64,000 bases of DNA from Iamia sp035765045 (GTDB lineage: Bacteria; Actinomycetota; Acidimicrobiia; Acidimicrobiales; Iamiaceae). Within the stretch, counting starts at the first letter, position 1. Each line of letters opens with the position of its first letter. Position numbers and translations under genes: made by a program. The notes under the pieces were generated by a model that made no database searches, had not been told where the DNA came from, and was given only the letters and a program-made list of their open reading frames with translations. The DNA is taken from positions 1-64,000 of the forward strand of contig DASTYI010000166.1 in NCBI GenBank assembly GCA_035765045.1, read 5' to 3'. Below are positions 1 through 8,882 of this stretch, piece after piece.

Positions 1-590
1 GGCTGATCGATCCGCTCGGTCTCTCGGCCGAGATGGTGATCACCGCCGAGCGGGCCCGCGACCCGCAGGTCCGCGACCGCATCCGGGTGCCGGTGGGCGG
101 CCTGCCCCACGATCCCCTTCCCCTGCTCTCCGAGGGCCTCGACAGCCAGCTCGACGAGATCCGCCCCGCCTTCAGTGGCCTCGTGAGCGCACGAGCCCTC
201 GGACGACTCCTCACCGCACTGGCGACGACGCTGCACCAGGGAGTCGCCGTGGAAGGTCTCCCGAGCGCCACGGCGCTGGACCGGATCCTCGGCGCCCGCC
301 GAGCCACCACAGCAGATGCCACATTGCTGCGACCGTGTGGCTTCGCCGGCGGGTTCTGGGCCGACCTGGACGCCGAGGAGGTCGGCGGGTGGGCGACGCC
401 CTCGACCATCGCCGCCTTCGCCGGCGTGATCGAGATGGGCGTCGTCGCCGCCGTCGACGCGAGAGGTGTCGTCGCCTGGGTCGTCAACGGCGTGCAGTCC
501 GGCGATCGGAACGAGGTCGCCGCGCTGCGGCGGGTCATCACCGGCCAGGCCAGCGTCCTCCTCGCCTCTGTCGGCAAGGGCCAGCCATGA
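1..590 (+). CDS. Hypothetical protein, 5' end outside the window
   Basis: The frame is already open at base 3 and closes with TGA at 588-590, so the real start lies before the window; an internal ATG at 33 is possible but the upstream codons read as coding. About 195 residues are visible. I recognise no family. The C-terminal half has alternating short hydrophobic stretches, as in a small alpha/beta domain, and no signal peptide or membrane helix is seen in the visible part. It shares an ATGA overlap with the next gene, so the two are probably translated together, at the head of a run that ends in two exported proteins. Confidence 0.55.
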   Translation, partial: LIDPLGLSAEMVITAERARDPQVRDRIRVPVGGLPHDPLPLLSEGLDSQLDEIRPAFSGLVSARALGRLLTALATTLHQGVAVEGLPSATALDRILGARRATTADATLLRPCGFAGGFWADLDAEEVGGWATPSTIAAFAGVIEMGVVAAVDARGVVAWVVNGVQSGDRNEVAALRRVITGQASVLLASVGKGQP

Positions 591-1135
591 ACCCGCCAGC
601 CCCAGAACCCGGTGGTGCTCGTTCCCATCGGTGGCGAACCCCGATCGGGGATTTCGGCCTGCTCGGCGAGACCGAAGGGCTCCTGGCCCGGACCCCGGTC
701 GGGGCCGCAACGCTGCGGCCGCTCCACGTCGCCGTCACCGCGACCGACCTGAGTATCGACGGGTCCGTCCTCGCCGCCGTCCTTACGGTCGATCCCGGAG
801 GAGCGCGGGTGCGCTACGCCACCGCGGACGCTCCCGACATGACGGTGGCCGCGCCCTACGCGGCCCTGCTCGGGTGGTTGCACGACCCACCGACCCTGCT
901 CGGACACCTCATGCACCACGGGCACCGAGTCGACGGCTCGCTCGCCGCGCTGTCCGCAGTCGAAGGCGTCGTGTCGAGCGCTCCCGTTGGTGCGGCGCCC
1001 TCGCCGGCCGACCGAGCCGCATGGGTCGCAGAGATGTCGAGCTCGCCCGACGAAGGGCTCGCGTCCGGCGTCACGACAGTCGCTGTTACCGTTGTCACAC
1101 TGGAGGAAGGGGAGGGCGAAGATGTCCTGGCATGA
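587..1135 (+). CDS. Hypothetical protein, translationally coupled
   Basis: 182 residues, starting at the ATG that overlaps the upstream stop (ATGA, 587-590). No family is recognised with confidence. The middle part (about residues 50-120, with VAAPYAALLGWL followed by a glycine/histidine-rich stretch) is faintly like SCP2-type lipid-binding folds, but I would not name it on that. The C-terminus is acidic. It overlaps the following lipoprotein gene by 14 bp, so genes 1-3 look like one transcript. A cytoplasmic partner of the downstream exported proteins is only a guess. Confidence 0.6.
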   Translation: MNPPAPEPGGARSHRWRTPIGDFGLLGETEGLLARTPVGAATLRPLHVAVTATDLSIDGSVLAAVLTVDPGGARVRYATADAPDMTVAAPYAALLGWLHDPPTLLGHLMHHGHRVDGSLAALSAVEGVVSSAPVGAAPSPADRAAWVAEMSSSPDEGLASGVTTVAVTVVTLEEGEGEDVLA

Positions 1136-2444
1136 CGATCGGTCCCTAGACATGAGGCCGCTCCGTACGGTCGTGCTCCTGACCGTGATGGCGATCACCT
1201 TCGCGGCCTGCGGGTCCGGTGATGAACCCCTGACCAGCGGGCAAGACCGTCCGGCACCCGCCAATGAGAGGTTCGACGTCCCCGACGTGGGCGTGCCGGT
1301 GTCCTGGGGAGCCGATCTCGGGGCCGTGTTCGACGGCCGGCTCCCGGTGATCGCGGCGACAGCAGATGCGGTCGTCGCACTCTCCGCTGCGGATCCGAGC
1401 ATCGGGCTCGACTCCTCGATCGTGGCCGTCTCGGCCGATCGCCAGCCGTTCCGACCCATCGAGTTGGGCACGACGCTGGTCGCAGTGTCGGCGGTGGTCG
1501 ATGACGACGGCACCGCCGTCATCGTCGGCAACGAGTGCCGCAGCGTGCCGGATCCCGAGGGCGGGTGCGACCCCGGCGCACTCGTGCCTCGGGCCTTCGA
1601 GGTCGATGTCGCCGCCGCCACCAGCACGGAGCTGCCGGCGCCGCCCGAGGACCACGTGGGGGCCCGCGGGCTCGGCGTGACCTCGCGCGGGTTCGCCTTC
1701 CAGGTCGCCACCACCAACGGCGGAGAGGTCACGGCGACCTGGACGGGCTCGGATTGGACGTCGACCGCCTTGCCGTTCGCGTCGGCATCGGTGTGTGCCG
1801 CCGACGACCAGCTCGTCGCCGTTGCACCGACGGGCTCCACGGCACCCGCCGGAGGACAGAAGCCCAGTGGGGGGAACGTTCCGGAGGGAGCGGCGCCCGT
1901 GCCCGCCGACCCGGACTCGGTGATGAGCGGCGAGAGGACCCCCGCCGGCGAGCCGTTCTGGAAGGCGGCGGTCTCCGACGATGCCGGGGAGACGTGGTCC
2001 GAGCCGGTCGAGCACCGATCGATCGTCGATGATATCGGCTTCGAGCCGTTCACGGTCTGCGGTCCCGACCACACCCTCGTCCACACCATGCAGCTCGCGT
2101 GGTTCACACCCCGGACCGGGGCCTGGGTGGGGGTCGAGGGGAGCCTGGCCACGGGGCCGGGAGCGGCGATCGCCTACCGGCCCGACGGATCATCGGTGCT
2201 CTGGAGCGCCCCCGCACCGTCCAACGAACCCGATCCCGAGGCCGAGCCGGCAGAGCCCTCGTCGCAACAGCGAATCTCGTTCGGCCCGATCTCAGGATCG
2301 ACACCCAAAGAGAACACCGAGACTGCGGACCTGCCCGACGGGCTGACGCTGATGACCGCCAACGGCGCCGGGGCGGCCCGACACGGCTACCTGATCGTCT
2401 CCCAGGCCGGGAGCCCGGGATACGACCTCATCCAGCTCTCGTAG
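1122..2444 (+). CDS. Asp-box (BNR-type) extracellular lipoprotein
   Basis: About 440 residues. The signal sequence ends in a lipobox TFAAC, so the mature protein should be lipid-anchored outside the membrane. Around residues 285-295 it has SDDAGETW, a typical Asp-box (BNR) hairpin motif seen in sialidase-like beta-propellers; the rest is Val/Ala/Thr-rich beta-type sequence, consistent with one propeller. I chose ATG 1122 because GGAGG at 1111-1115 is well spaced; ATG 1152 would give a more compact signal peptide and cannot be excluded. No sialidase active-site set is apparent, so an enzymatic role is not claimed. The secreted enzyme gene follows after 12 bp. Confidence 0.7.
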   Translation: MSWHDDRSLDMRPLRTVVLLTVMAITFAACGSGDEPLTSGQDRPAPANERFDVPDVGVPVSWGADLGAVFDGRLPVIAATADAVVALSAADPSIGLDSSIVAVSADRQPFRPIELGTTLVAVSAVVDDDGTAVIVGNECRSVPDPEGGCDPGALVPRAFEVDVAAATSTELPAPPEDHVGARGLGVTSRGFAFQVATTNGGEVTATWTGSDWTSTALPFASASVCAADDQLVAVAPTGSTAPAGGQKPSGGNVPEGAAPVPADPDSVMSGERTPAGEPFWKAAVSDDAGETWSEPVEHRSIVDDIGFEPFTVCGPDHTLVHTMQLAWFTPRTGAWVGVEGSLATGPGAAIAYRPDGSSVLWSAPAPSNEPDPEAEPAEPSSQQRISFGPISGSTPKENTETADLPDGLTLMTANGAGAARHGYLIVSQAGSPGYDLIQLS

Positions 2445-2456
2445 GGGGAGAATCCA

Positions 2457-3302
2457 ATGACACGAGTCAAGCGTCTGCTCATCGGCGCGGCCATGGCGCT
2501 GCTCTTGGGCCTGGTCCGGGTCCTTGCCGGCCCCGACGTCGTCCCGGTCGGCGCCGCCGGGGACACCTTCGAGGTCGCTCACTACAACCTCTGTAGCCGC
2601 AAGTGCTCCCTCGAGCACGTACCGGGGGCTTCGAAGACGCACCTCGGCGTCACGCCGGTGAACGAGATGTTCTGGTGGATGGCCGCCCGGAACCGGTTCC
2701 CCCGTGCGATCAGCCTCAACGAGGTGTGCGGCGAGGCGTTCTGGACGCTCGCTGCCGGGCTGGACCCGAGCTACAACTACAAGCACTACTTCTTGGCGTC
2801 GCGGAACTTCCCGAACGACGGGGGTTGCACCACCTTCGGGAACTCCATCTCGGCCCGCACCCTCACCGACTACGGGCCCTGGCAGTACTGCCACGTCGAC
2901 GGCAACGGAGGCACTGCCAGCAACGGCTGCGCCCCGAGCACCGACACCGGCGCGGAGTACCGCAACATGGTGTGCACCAGATCCCAGGTCTACTTCGAGG
3001 GCTTCTGGGCCTGCACCTCACACACGACCGGGAGTGGCCAAGCGACTGACTATCGCGCCGTGATCGACTACTGGACCGACCCCCGCGTTGCTCTCGGGGA
3101 CCTGAACGTCCAGGACTCGGTGCAGTCCTTCACGGACAACGGCTACGCCGATGCCTACGTCGGCCTCCCGACCATCGAGAGCGGCGACCACATCGACTAC
3201 GCCTACTTCCACACGGGCAACCTCGCCGGGCGGGACAGCTACTTCCGCTACAACGGCGCCTCGGACCACCACCTCCTGTTCGGAGGCATCCACTTCAAGT
3301 AG
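2457..3302 (+). CDS. Secreted endonuclease/exonuclease/phosphatase (EEP) family protein
   Basis: 281 residues with an N-terminal signal peptide (basic start, hydrophobic residues 7-24). The EEP-fold catalytic set is visible in order: Asn44 in HYNLC, Glu89 in SLNEVC, His189 in TSHTTG, Asp215/Asn217 in GDLN, and Asp270/His271 in SDHH. These ligate Mg and activate water in nucleases, sphingomyelinases and inositol phosphatases of this superfamily. There are about ten cysteines, suggesting disulfides and an extracellular location. The substrate cannot be told. An AGGGGGAG ribosome binding site lies just before ATG 2457. It is the last gene of a four-gene run and is followed by a terminator-like hairpin and an insertion sequence. 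Confidence 0.82.
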   Translation: MTRVKRLLIGAAMALLLGLVRVLAGPDVVPVGAAGDTFEVAHYNLCSRKCSLEHVPGASKTHLGVTPVNEMFWWMAARNRFPRAISLNEVCGEAFWTLAAGLDPSYNYKHYFLASRNFPNDGGCTTFGNSISARTLTDYGPWQYCHVDGNGGTASNGCAPSTDTGAEYRNMVCTRSQVYFEGFWACTSHTTGSGQATDYRAVIDYWTDPRVALGDLNVQDSVQSFTDNGYADAYVGLPTIESGDHIDYAYFHTGNLAGRDSYFRYNGASDHHLLFGGIHFK

Positions 3303-3304
3303 GT

Positions 3305-3328
3305 CCCCGGCGGCGTGAGCCGGCGGGG
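3305..3328 (+). terminator. Terminator-like hairpin after the secreted EEP gene
   Basis: Ten-base arms (3305-3314 and 3319-3328) with one mismatch and a GTGA loop, three bases after the stop codon. There is no U-tract. It abuts the left end of the insertion sequence. Confidence 0.45.
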
Positions 3329-3383
3329 GTGAACCGCCCTGGGTTCGTTGGAGGCTCCTGACCTTGGAAATGAGGATGGAGTC

Positions 3384-3722
3384 ATGCCGAGGGGCATCAA
3401 GCCGGGGAAGCCGACGACGCGTCGGTACTCGGCGGAGGAGAAGGCTCAGGCGGTGCGGCTGGTGCGTCAGCTGCGTCGGGAGCTGGGGACCGAGCACGGG
3501 ACGATCCGGCGGGTCGCGGATCAGCTCGGCTACGGGGTCGAGACGGTGCGCAAGTGGGTCAAGCAGGCTGACATCGATGAAGGCGTGAAGCCGGGCCGCT
3601 CGTCGGGGGACACTGCGAAGATCAAGGCGCTCGAGGCCGAGAACCGGGAGCTGAAGCGGGCGAACGAGATCTTGCGGAAGGCGTCGGCGTATTTCGCCCA
3701 GGCGGAGCTCGACCGCCGATGA
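3384..3722 (+). CDS. IS3-family transposase OrfA (HTH, leucine zipper)
   Basis: 112 residues. An N-terminal helix-turn-helix of the transposase_8/HTH_23 type (about residues 15-65, with VADQLGYGVETVRKWV) binds the element ends, and a C-terminal heptad-rich helix (KALEAENRELKRANEILRK) is the usual OrfA leucine zipper. It ends with the TGA at 3720-3722 inside the ATGA shared with OrfB. This allows either re-initiation or the programmed -1 frameshift common in IS3 elements; no obvious slippery A-tract is present. The protein looks intact. Confidence 0.88.
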   Translation: MPRGIKPGKPTTRRYSAEEKAQAVRLVRQLRRELGTEHGTIRRVADQLGYGVETVRKWVKQADIDEGVKPGRSSGDTAKIKALEAENRELKRANEILRKASAYFAQAELDRR

Positions 3723-4646
3723 CCGAGCTCGTCGGGTTCATCGACGAGCACCGCAGCGTCCATGGGGTCGAGCGCATCTGCAGGGTTCTGCAGGTGTCCC
3801 CGTCGAGCTGCTACGCGGCCAAGCGGCGCGAGCGCGAGCCCTCGGCGAGGGCTGCTCGTGACGCGGTCTTGACGCCGATCCTGTTCGCGTTGTGGGTGGC
3901 GAACCGCAAGGTCTACGGCGCCCACAAGCTCTGGCTCGCCGCCAGGCGCGCCGGCCACGAGCTCGGCCGTGATCAGACCGCCCGGTTGATGCGCGAGCTG
4001 GGCATCGCGGGCATCAGCCGGCGCCGCAAGCGGGTCTTCACCACCGTGGCTGATCCCGACGCCGTGCGGGCCCCGGATCTGGTGCGCCGGAACTTCACCG
4101 CGGACCGGCCCGACGCCTTGTGGGTGACGGACCTGACCTACGTCCCGACCCGGACAGGGGTGGCGTATGTGTGCTTCATCGTCGACGCCTTCAGCCGCCG
4201 CATCGTGGGCTGGCGGGTCGCGTCGAACATGCGCACCGAGATGGTCCTCGACGCCCTCGAGATGGCCCGCCGCTCACGCGGCAGCCGGCGCCTCGTCGGG
4301 CTGATCGCACACGCCGATGCCGGGTCGCAGTTCACCTCGGTGCGTTTCACCGAACGGCTCGACGAGATCGGGGCGAGACCGAGCATCGGGACCGTCGCCG
4401 ACTCATATGACAATGCCCTGGCCGAGACGACCAACGGCCTCTACATGACCGAGTGCGTCTTCGGGCCCGACGCTCCGAGACCGTGGGAGGACGTCGACGA
4501 GCTCGAGCTGGCCACGTTGTCGTGGGTGCACTGGTTCAACGAGGAACGCCTCCCACAGCCACTGCGGCCACGTCCCGCCCGCCGAGCACGAAGCAGCCTT
4601 CTACGCTGCCCAACAAGCCGACCCCAGCGGGGTTGGAATCCAATAG
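3719..4646 (+). pseudogene. IS3-family transposase OrfB (DDE integrase), frameshifted near the C-terminus
   Basis: A HTH_21 region is followed by an rve integrase core with all three acidic residues in context: WVTDLTYV, HADAGSQFTS and the Glu of ETTNGLYMTE. The conserved ending is broken. After HWFNEERL an extra C in the CCC run at 4552-4554 shifts the frame; in the next frame the usual tail HSHCGHVPPAEHEAAFYAA continues and stops at TAG 4644-4646, just inside the right inverted repeat. In the shifted frame translation would run on to 4867 through unrelated sequence. The element may therefore be inactive, unless the C is a sequencing error. Confidence 0.85.
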
Positions 4647-4676
4647 CCCGAGCCTCCGCAGACCCAGGGCGGTTCA

Positions 4677-4800
4677 GTCCCGCCGAGCGTGCCGAGCAGC
4701 ATCTCGGTGGTGGCCGAGGTGAAGTCGACCCGCCCGCCGATCTCGGGCAGCCCCAGCTCGACGCCGAAGTGCTGGATCAGCGGGTAGACCGACGAGCTTC
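4677..4800 (-). pseudogene. Gene remnant cut off by the insertion sequence
   Basis: On the minus strand about 35-40 codons read as a plausible protein segment (it contains YPLIQHFGVELGLPEIGG and later TEMLLGTLGG) up to exactly the right inverted repeat of the IS, where it runs into IS sequence. No start codon or full domain is present. I do not recognise the family. It is best read as a piece of a gene interrupted or partly deleted when the IS arrived; nothing matching is seen on the left side. Confidence 0.35.
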
Positions 4801-4911
4801 TCGTCCGGCTGGTGGCGCACCGAGCACGGCATTCGATGTCATCAGCAGTGATACGGTCCACCGGTAGGAGAGGTGGCACGGGCACAAGGCCGGTGCCGGG
4901 AGGAGGGTTCC

Positions 4912-7900
4912 GTGCCGACGAGGGCTGTTCGCCGTTCGTGCGCGATGGCGGCCGTCTTGATGACGGCCATCTCGATCGCAGGGCTGGCCACCGGGCCGGC
5001 GGCACCCGTGGCGGCGACGGACGGCGTCGTCGACCTCGGCGTGCGGTGGAACGGTGACAAGCCGTCCCGCGTCATCGTCGGGACCCATTACGGCGCGTCC
5101 GTCCTGGTCACCAACCACGGATCGGCGACCGCCGACGCGGCCACGGTCACCTTCGACCTCCCCGCCGGGGCCGAGCTCGTCGCCAGCTCGTACGACCGCG
5201 ATCTGCCCGGGGCCGAGCCCTGCGAGGTCGCCGGCCCGACAGTGACGTGCACGGTCGGTGACCTCCCCGCTGACGGGGACCACGACGCCGTCTTCCTCAC
5301 CCTCCGGGAGACCATCCCGGCGCCGGCGGTCACCACCACGGCGACGGCGACCAGCGCGACCGCCGAGGTCACCCCCGACCCCCACCCGAACACCGACAGC
5401 GCCACCTACGAGATCGCCGACCACGAGACCGACCTCCGACTGTTGCAGTGGATGGACGAGCCGTCGCCGCGCTCGATCGTGGGCAACATCGAGACGGTCG
5501 CCGCCTGGGTCGGCAACTACGGACCGTCGCCCTCCGACGACCTCACCGCCACCTTCACGCTGCCCGACGGCGCCCAGGCGACGGGGGCGGGGGTGACCTT
5601 CGGCCTCTACCCGGGAGCCGACGGCTGCGTGATCGACGGCGAGACGGTGACCTGCAAGGTCGGTGACGCACCGGTCTACGGCGCGGACTTCGTCTGGGTC
5701 CAGTTCGTGCCGACCCGGGTCGCCACCGGCGAGGTCGTGACGCTCACCCTGTCCAGCTCGACCCCCGAGGCGACCCCCGACCGCTTCGCCAACACCTCCT
5801 CCACCGCACCCTTCGACGTCGTCGAGCGGGAGGTCGATCTCACCGTGGGGTGGACCACCCAGCCGTCGGCCCGCAGTGTCGTCGGCAACCAGGAGCGCCC
5901 GGTCCTGCGGGTGAGCAACAACGGTCCCTCCACCGCCGACGCCACCACGGTCACCTTCGACCTCCCCGCCGAGGTGGCGATCGACGAGGTCCACCCCTCG
6001 TGGACCTATGACGGCGCCGAGGACTGCGAGATCGACGGCCGGACCGTGACCTGCATCGTCGGGGCCATGCCCGCCCACACCTGGATCGACATGACGGTCA
6101 AGGTCACACCGACCACCCCCGCCACCGGCTTGACCGCGACGGCTAGCGTCACCAGCGCGATCGCCGAGGTCGCCGGGGACCCCAGCATCAACACCGCGAC
6201 CACCGCGCCGTTCGGCATCGTGGACCGGCAGGTCGACCTCGGCCTGGAGTGGGTCTACGAGCCCACGCCCCGCGCCGTCGTCGGCAATCGCGCCTTCGCC
6301 GCCGTTCGGGTCACCAACGACGGGCCCTCGATCGCCACCGCCACCACCGTCACCTTCGACCTGCCCGTCGGGGCCGACGTCGACGAGGCGTTCTCCAACG
6401 CCACCTGGGCCGGCGCCGAGGACTGCGAGATCGTCGACCACACGGTGAGCTGCAACATCGGCGACGTGCCCGTCGGCGGCACCGCCGACGTCTACGCCAT
6501 GTTCACCCCGAGGGTCGCGGCCGCCGGAGTCCCGGTCACCGCATCCGTGACGAGCTCGGTCGCTGAGGTCGTCCCCGACCCCACGGCCAACACCGTCACC
6601 TCCACCTTCGACGTCGTCGCCGAGCAGGCCGACCTCGCCGTGAGCTGGGAGGGAGGCTTCCCGGCCCCCTTGGTCGTGGGGGAGCAGCGGTACGCATTCG
6701 TGCGGATCGTCAACCGGGGACCGTCCATCGCGGTGGACACGACCGTCACCATCGAGCTCCCTGCCGATGCCACCCACGTCTCCATGCTCGTCGGCTCGCC
6801 CGGGGCCGAGGGGTGCACACGCGATGGCGGCACCGTCACCTGTCACCTCGGCGACGTACCCGTCAACACAGCCAACTCGGTCTTCGTGATGTTCACCCCG
6901 AGGGTTCCCGGCACCGGGGTGAGGGCGACGGCGACGGTGGCCAGCGGGGTGGCGGAGGCCACCCCGAACACCTACCCCAACGTCGCCGCCACCGCCCCGT
7001 TCGACGTCCTGCCGGTCACGCCGACCATCGCCGGGTCGGTTGCCGACACCGCCGGCAACGGTCTCGTCGGGGTCGAGGTCCGGGCGTACAACAGCGCCGG
7101 GGTCACGGTCAGGACGACCACCACGGGTGTCGCCGGCCAGTTCGCCCTCCGCGACTTGCCGACGGGCGTCTACACCCTCCGTTACGCCAAGACCGGGTTC
7201 GTGACGGAGTACTACGACGATGCGGCGACCGCGGTGACGGCCACACCGATCGAGCTCTCCCACCCGGGCACGGTCCAGGCCAGTGTGCAGCTCGAGGCGA
7301 CGGCGGGGATGGCCGGGACGGTGACCGACGAGGGCGGGGCCCCGTTGGTCGGTGTCGAGGTGCGGGCGTACAACACGTCGGGGGCGACGGCGAAGGCGAC
7401 GACCACGAGCGTCGGGGGTGGGTATGTCCTCGACGGCCTGGCGCCGGGGACGTACAGGCTGCGGTTCGCCCGGGCGGGTGTCGTGACGGAGTTCTTCAGC
7501 GATGCGGTCAGCCTGGCGACGGCCACCCCGATCACCCTCACCCCGGGGGTCACGGTCACCGCTGATGCGACCGTGAGCGCGACGGCGACGGTCACCGGGG
7601 CGGTCACGGAAGACTCCGGGGCTCCGCTCGTCGGTGTCGAGGTACGGGCGTACGACGCGTCGGGGACGACGGCGAAGGCGACGACCACGAGCGCCGGGGG
7701 TGGGTATGTCCTCGACGGCCTGGCGCCGGGGACCTACCGGTTGCGGTTCGCCCGGGCGGGTGTCGTGACGGAGTTCTTCAGCGATGCGGTCAGCCTGGCG
7801 ACGGCCACCCCGATCGTCCTGACCGCTGGGGGCACGTTCGTCGCTGATGCGACGGTGAGTGCGACGGCGTCGGTGGCCGGGGTGGTCACAGACGATTCCG

Positions 7901-8724
7901 GGGCTCCGTTGGCTGGTGTGGAGGTGCGGGCCTACGGGGCGTCGGGGGCGACGGCCAAGGCGACGACCACGAACGCCGCGGGCGCGTACGTCCTCGACGG
8001 TCTGGCGGCGGGGACCTACACCTTGCGCTTCGCCCGGGCCGGTGTGGTCACCGAGTACCACAGCAACGCCAGCGCCGCGTCGTCGGCCACCCCCATCACC
8101 CTCTCCCCGGGAAGCGAGCTCGTCGCTGATGCGACGGTGAGCCTCACGGCGACGGTGACGGGGGCGGTGATCGATGGCGGGGGGACGCCGTTGGCTGGGG
8201 TGGAGGTGCGGGCGTACTCGGCGTCGGGGGTGACGGCGAAGGCGACGACCACGAGCGTCGGGGGTGGGTATGTCCTCGACGGCCTGGCGCCGGGGACGTA
8301 CAGGCTGCGGTTCGCCCGGGCGGGTGTCGTGACGCAGTTCTTCAGCGATGCGGTCAGCCTGGCGACGGCGACAGCGATCACCCTCACCCCGGGGGTCACG
8401 GTCACGGCTGATGCGACGGTGAGCCTCACGGCGACGGTGACGGGGGCGGTGATCGATGGCGGGGGGACGCCGTTGGCTGGGGTGGAGGTGCGGGCGTACA
8501 CGGCGTCGGGGACGACGGCGAAGGCGACGACCACGACCGCTGCGGGTGTGTTCGTCCTCGACGGCCTGGCTCCGGGGACCTACCGGTTGCGGTTCGCCCG
8601 GGCGGGTGTCGTGACGGAGTTCTTCAGCGATGCCGTCAGCCTGGCGACGGCAACGCCCATCACCTTGACTCCTGGCAGCACGACCACAGCCGACGCCACG
8701 CTCATCGCCACCGGCTCGAGCTGA
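4912..8724 (+). CDS. Exported DUF11 / carboxypeptidase-regulatory-like repeat protein
   Basis: 1270 residues from GTG 4912, chosen because AGGAGG lies just upstream and a signal peptide (VPTRAVRRSCAMAAVLM..., cleavage after PVAA) follows; a GTG at 4873 is the alternative. Residues about 30-700 hold five DUF11-like Ig-type modules, each with TVTFDLP-type and CEI..TVTC-type strands; the paired cysteines could form a disulfide per module. Residues about 705-1268 hold six 94-residue carboxypeptidase-regulatory-like modules (GVEVRAY...GTYRLRFARAG). No LPXTG motif or C-terminal membrane helix is seen, so it is secreted or wall-associated non-covalently. The likely role is structural or adhesive; the ligand is unknown. 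Confidence 0.8.
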   Translation: MPTRAVRRSCAMAAVLMTAISIAGLATGPAAPVAATDGVVDLGVRWNGDKPSRVIVGTHYGASVLVTNHGSATADAATVTFDLPAGAELVASSYDRDLPGAEPCEVAGPTVTCTVGDLPADGDHDAVFLTLRETIPAPAVTTTATATSATAEVTPDPHPNTDSATYEIADHETDLRLLQWMDEPSPRSIVGNIETVAAWVGNYGPSPSDDLTATFTLPDGAQATGAGVTFGLYPGADGCVIDGETVTCKVGDAPVYGADFVWVQFVPTRVATGEVVTLTLSSSTPEATPDRFANTSSTAPFDVVEREVDLTVGWTTQPSARSVVGNQERPVLRVSNNGPSTADATTVTFDLPAEVAIDEVHPSWTYDGAEDCEIDGRTVTCIVGAMPAHTWIDMTVKVTPTTPATGLTATASVTSAIAEVAGDPSINTATTAPFGIVDRQVDLGLEWVYEPTPRAVVGNRAFAAVRVTNDGPSIATATTVTFDLPVGADVDEAFSNATWAGAEDCEIVDHTVSCNIGDVPVGGTADVYAMFTPRVAAAGVPVTASVTSSVAEVVPDPTANTVTSTFDVVAEQADLAVSWEGGFPAPLVVGEQRYAFVRIVNRGPSIAVDTTVTIELPADATHVSMLVGSPGAEGCTRDGGTVTCHLGDVPVNTANSVFVMFTPRVPGTGVRATATVASGVAEATPNTYPNVAATAPFDVLPVTPTIAGSVADTAGNGLVGVEVRAYNSAGVTVRTTTTGVAGQFALRDLPTGVYTLRYAKTGFVTEYYDDAATAVTATPIELSHPGTVQASVQLEATAGMAGTVTDEGGAPLVGVEVRAYNTSGATAKATTTSVGGGYVLDGLAPGTYRLRFARAGVVTEFFSDAVSLATATPITLTPGVTVTADATVSATATVTGAVTEDSGAPLVGVEVRAYDASGTTAKATTTSAGGGYVLDGLAPGTYRLRFARAGVVTEFFSDAVSLATATPIVLTAGGTFVADATVSATASVAGVVTDDSGAPLAGVEVRAYGASGATAKATTTNAAGAYVLDGLAAGTYTLRFARAGVVTEYHSNASAASSATPITLSPGSELVADATVSLTATVTGAVIDGGGTPLAGVEVRAYSASGVTAKATTTSVGGGYVLDGLAPGTYRLRFARAGVVTQFFSDAVSLATATAITLTPGVTVTADATVSLTATVTGAVIDGGGTPLAGVEVRAYTASGTTAKATTTTAAGVFVLDGLAPGTYRLRFARAGVVTEFFSDAVSLATATPITLTPGSTTTADATLIATGSS
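7027..8718 (+). repeat. Six tandem 282-bp coding repeats
   Basis: Units begin at 7027, 7309, 7591, 7873, 8155 and 8437, exactly 282 bp apart, each encoding one 94-residue module. The first unit is the most diverged. Units 2, 3, 5 and 6 share long near-identical DNA stretches (for example the segment around CTGCGGTTCGCCCGGGCGGG), which points to recent duplication or gene conversion. Confidence 0.92.
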
Positions 8725-8727
8725 GGG

Positions 8728-8747
8728 CGGGCGCCGCGGAGCGCCCG
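8728..8747 (+). terminator. Hairpin after the repeat-protein gene
   Basis: Seven-base GC arms CGGGCGC and GCGCCCG with a six-base loop, three bases after the stop at 8724. There is no U-tract; it is a plausible intrinsic terminator for a high-GC actinobacterium. The remaining 135 bases up to 8883 hold nothing recognisable. Confidence 0.4.
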
Positions 8748-8882
8748 GAGCTCGATGGTCGGTCAGAGCGTCAACGTCTCTGACCTGGGGATCACACGTG
8801 GTGGTAGTGGGGCGGTCGGGCCCTCCGACACCAGCATCGTGGGGCGCCGTCGGAGCGAGGGTGGGGCGGGGTGCCTCGGGGC

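Larger units (their letters stand above)
3330..4676 (+). mobile_element. IS3-family insertion sequence, about 1.35 kb
   Basis: Bounded by imperfect terminal inverted repeats of about 27 bp: left 3330-3357 beginning TGAACCGCCCTGGG, right 4650-4676, whose reverse complement begins with the same 14 bases; the inner parts also match (GGAGGCTC). Inside are the two overlapping reading frames typical of IS3 elements. No clear 3-4 bp target duplication is seen (GGG before, GTC after), so one end may have been rearranged. The transposase frame is broken near its 3' end. Confidence 0.88.

Noticed and set aside
3327..4679. Target-site duplication flanking the IS
   Set aside because: Flanking triplets (GGG and GTC) differ, and shifting the ends by one base does not give a match.
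4777..8061. A 1094-codon minus-strand open frame opposite the repeat protein
   Set aside because: It is an antisense shadow of a GC-rich coding strand: low-complexity Gly/Arg/Asp translation, no domains, while the plus strand has signal peptide, DUF11 and repeat modules. Other long antisense frames (for example 13893-17213, 19580-21529, 21235-22923, 49900-52131, 59540-62524) were dropped for the same reason.
7027..8718. CRISPR-like array
   Set aside because: The 282-bp periodic units are in-frame protein modules with no short direct repeats and unique spacers.
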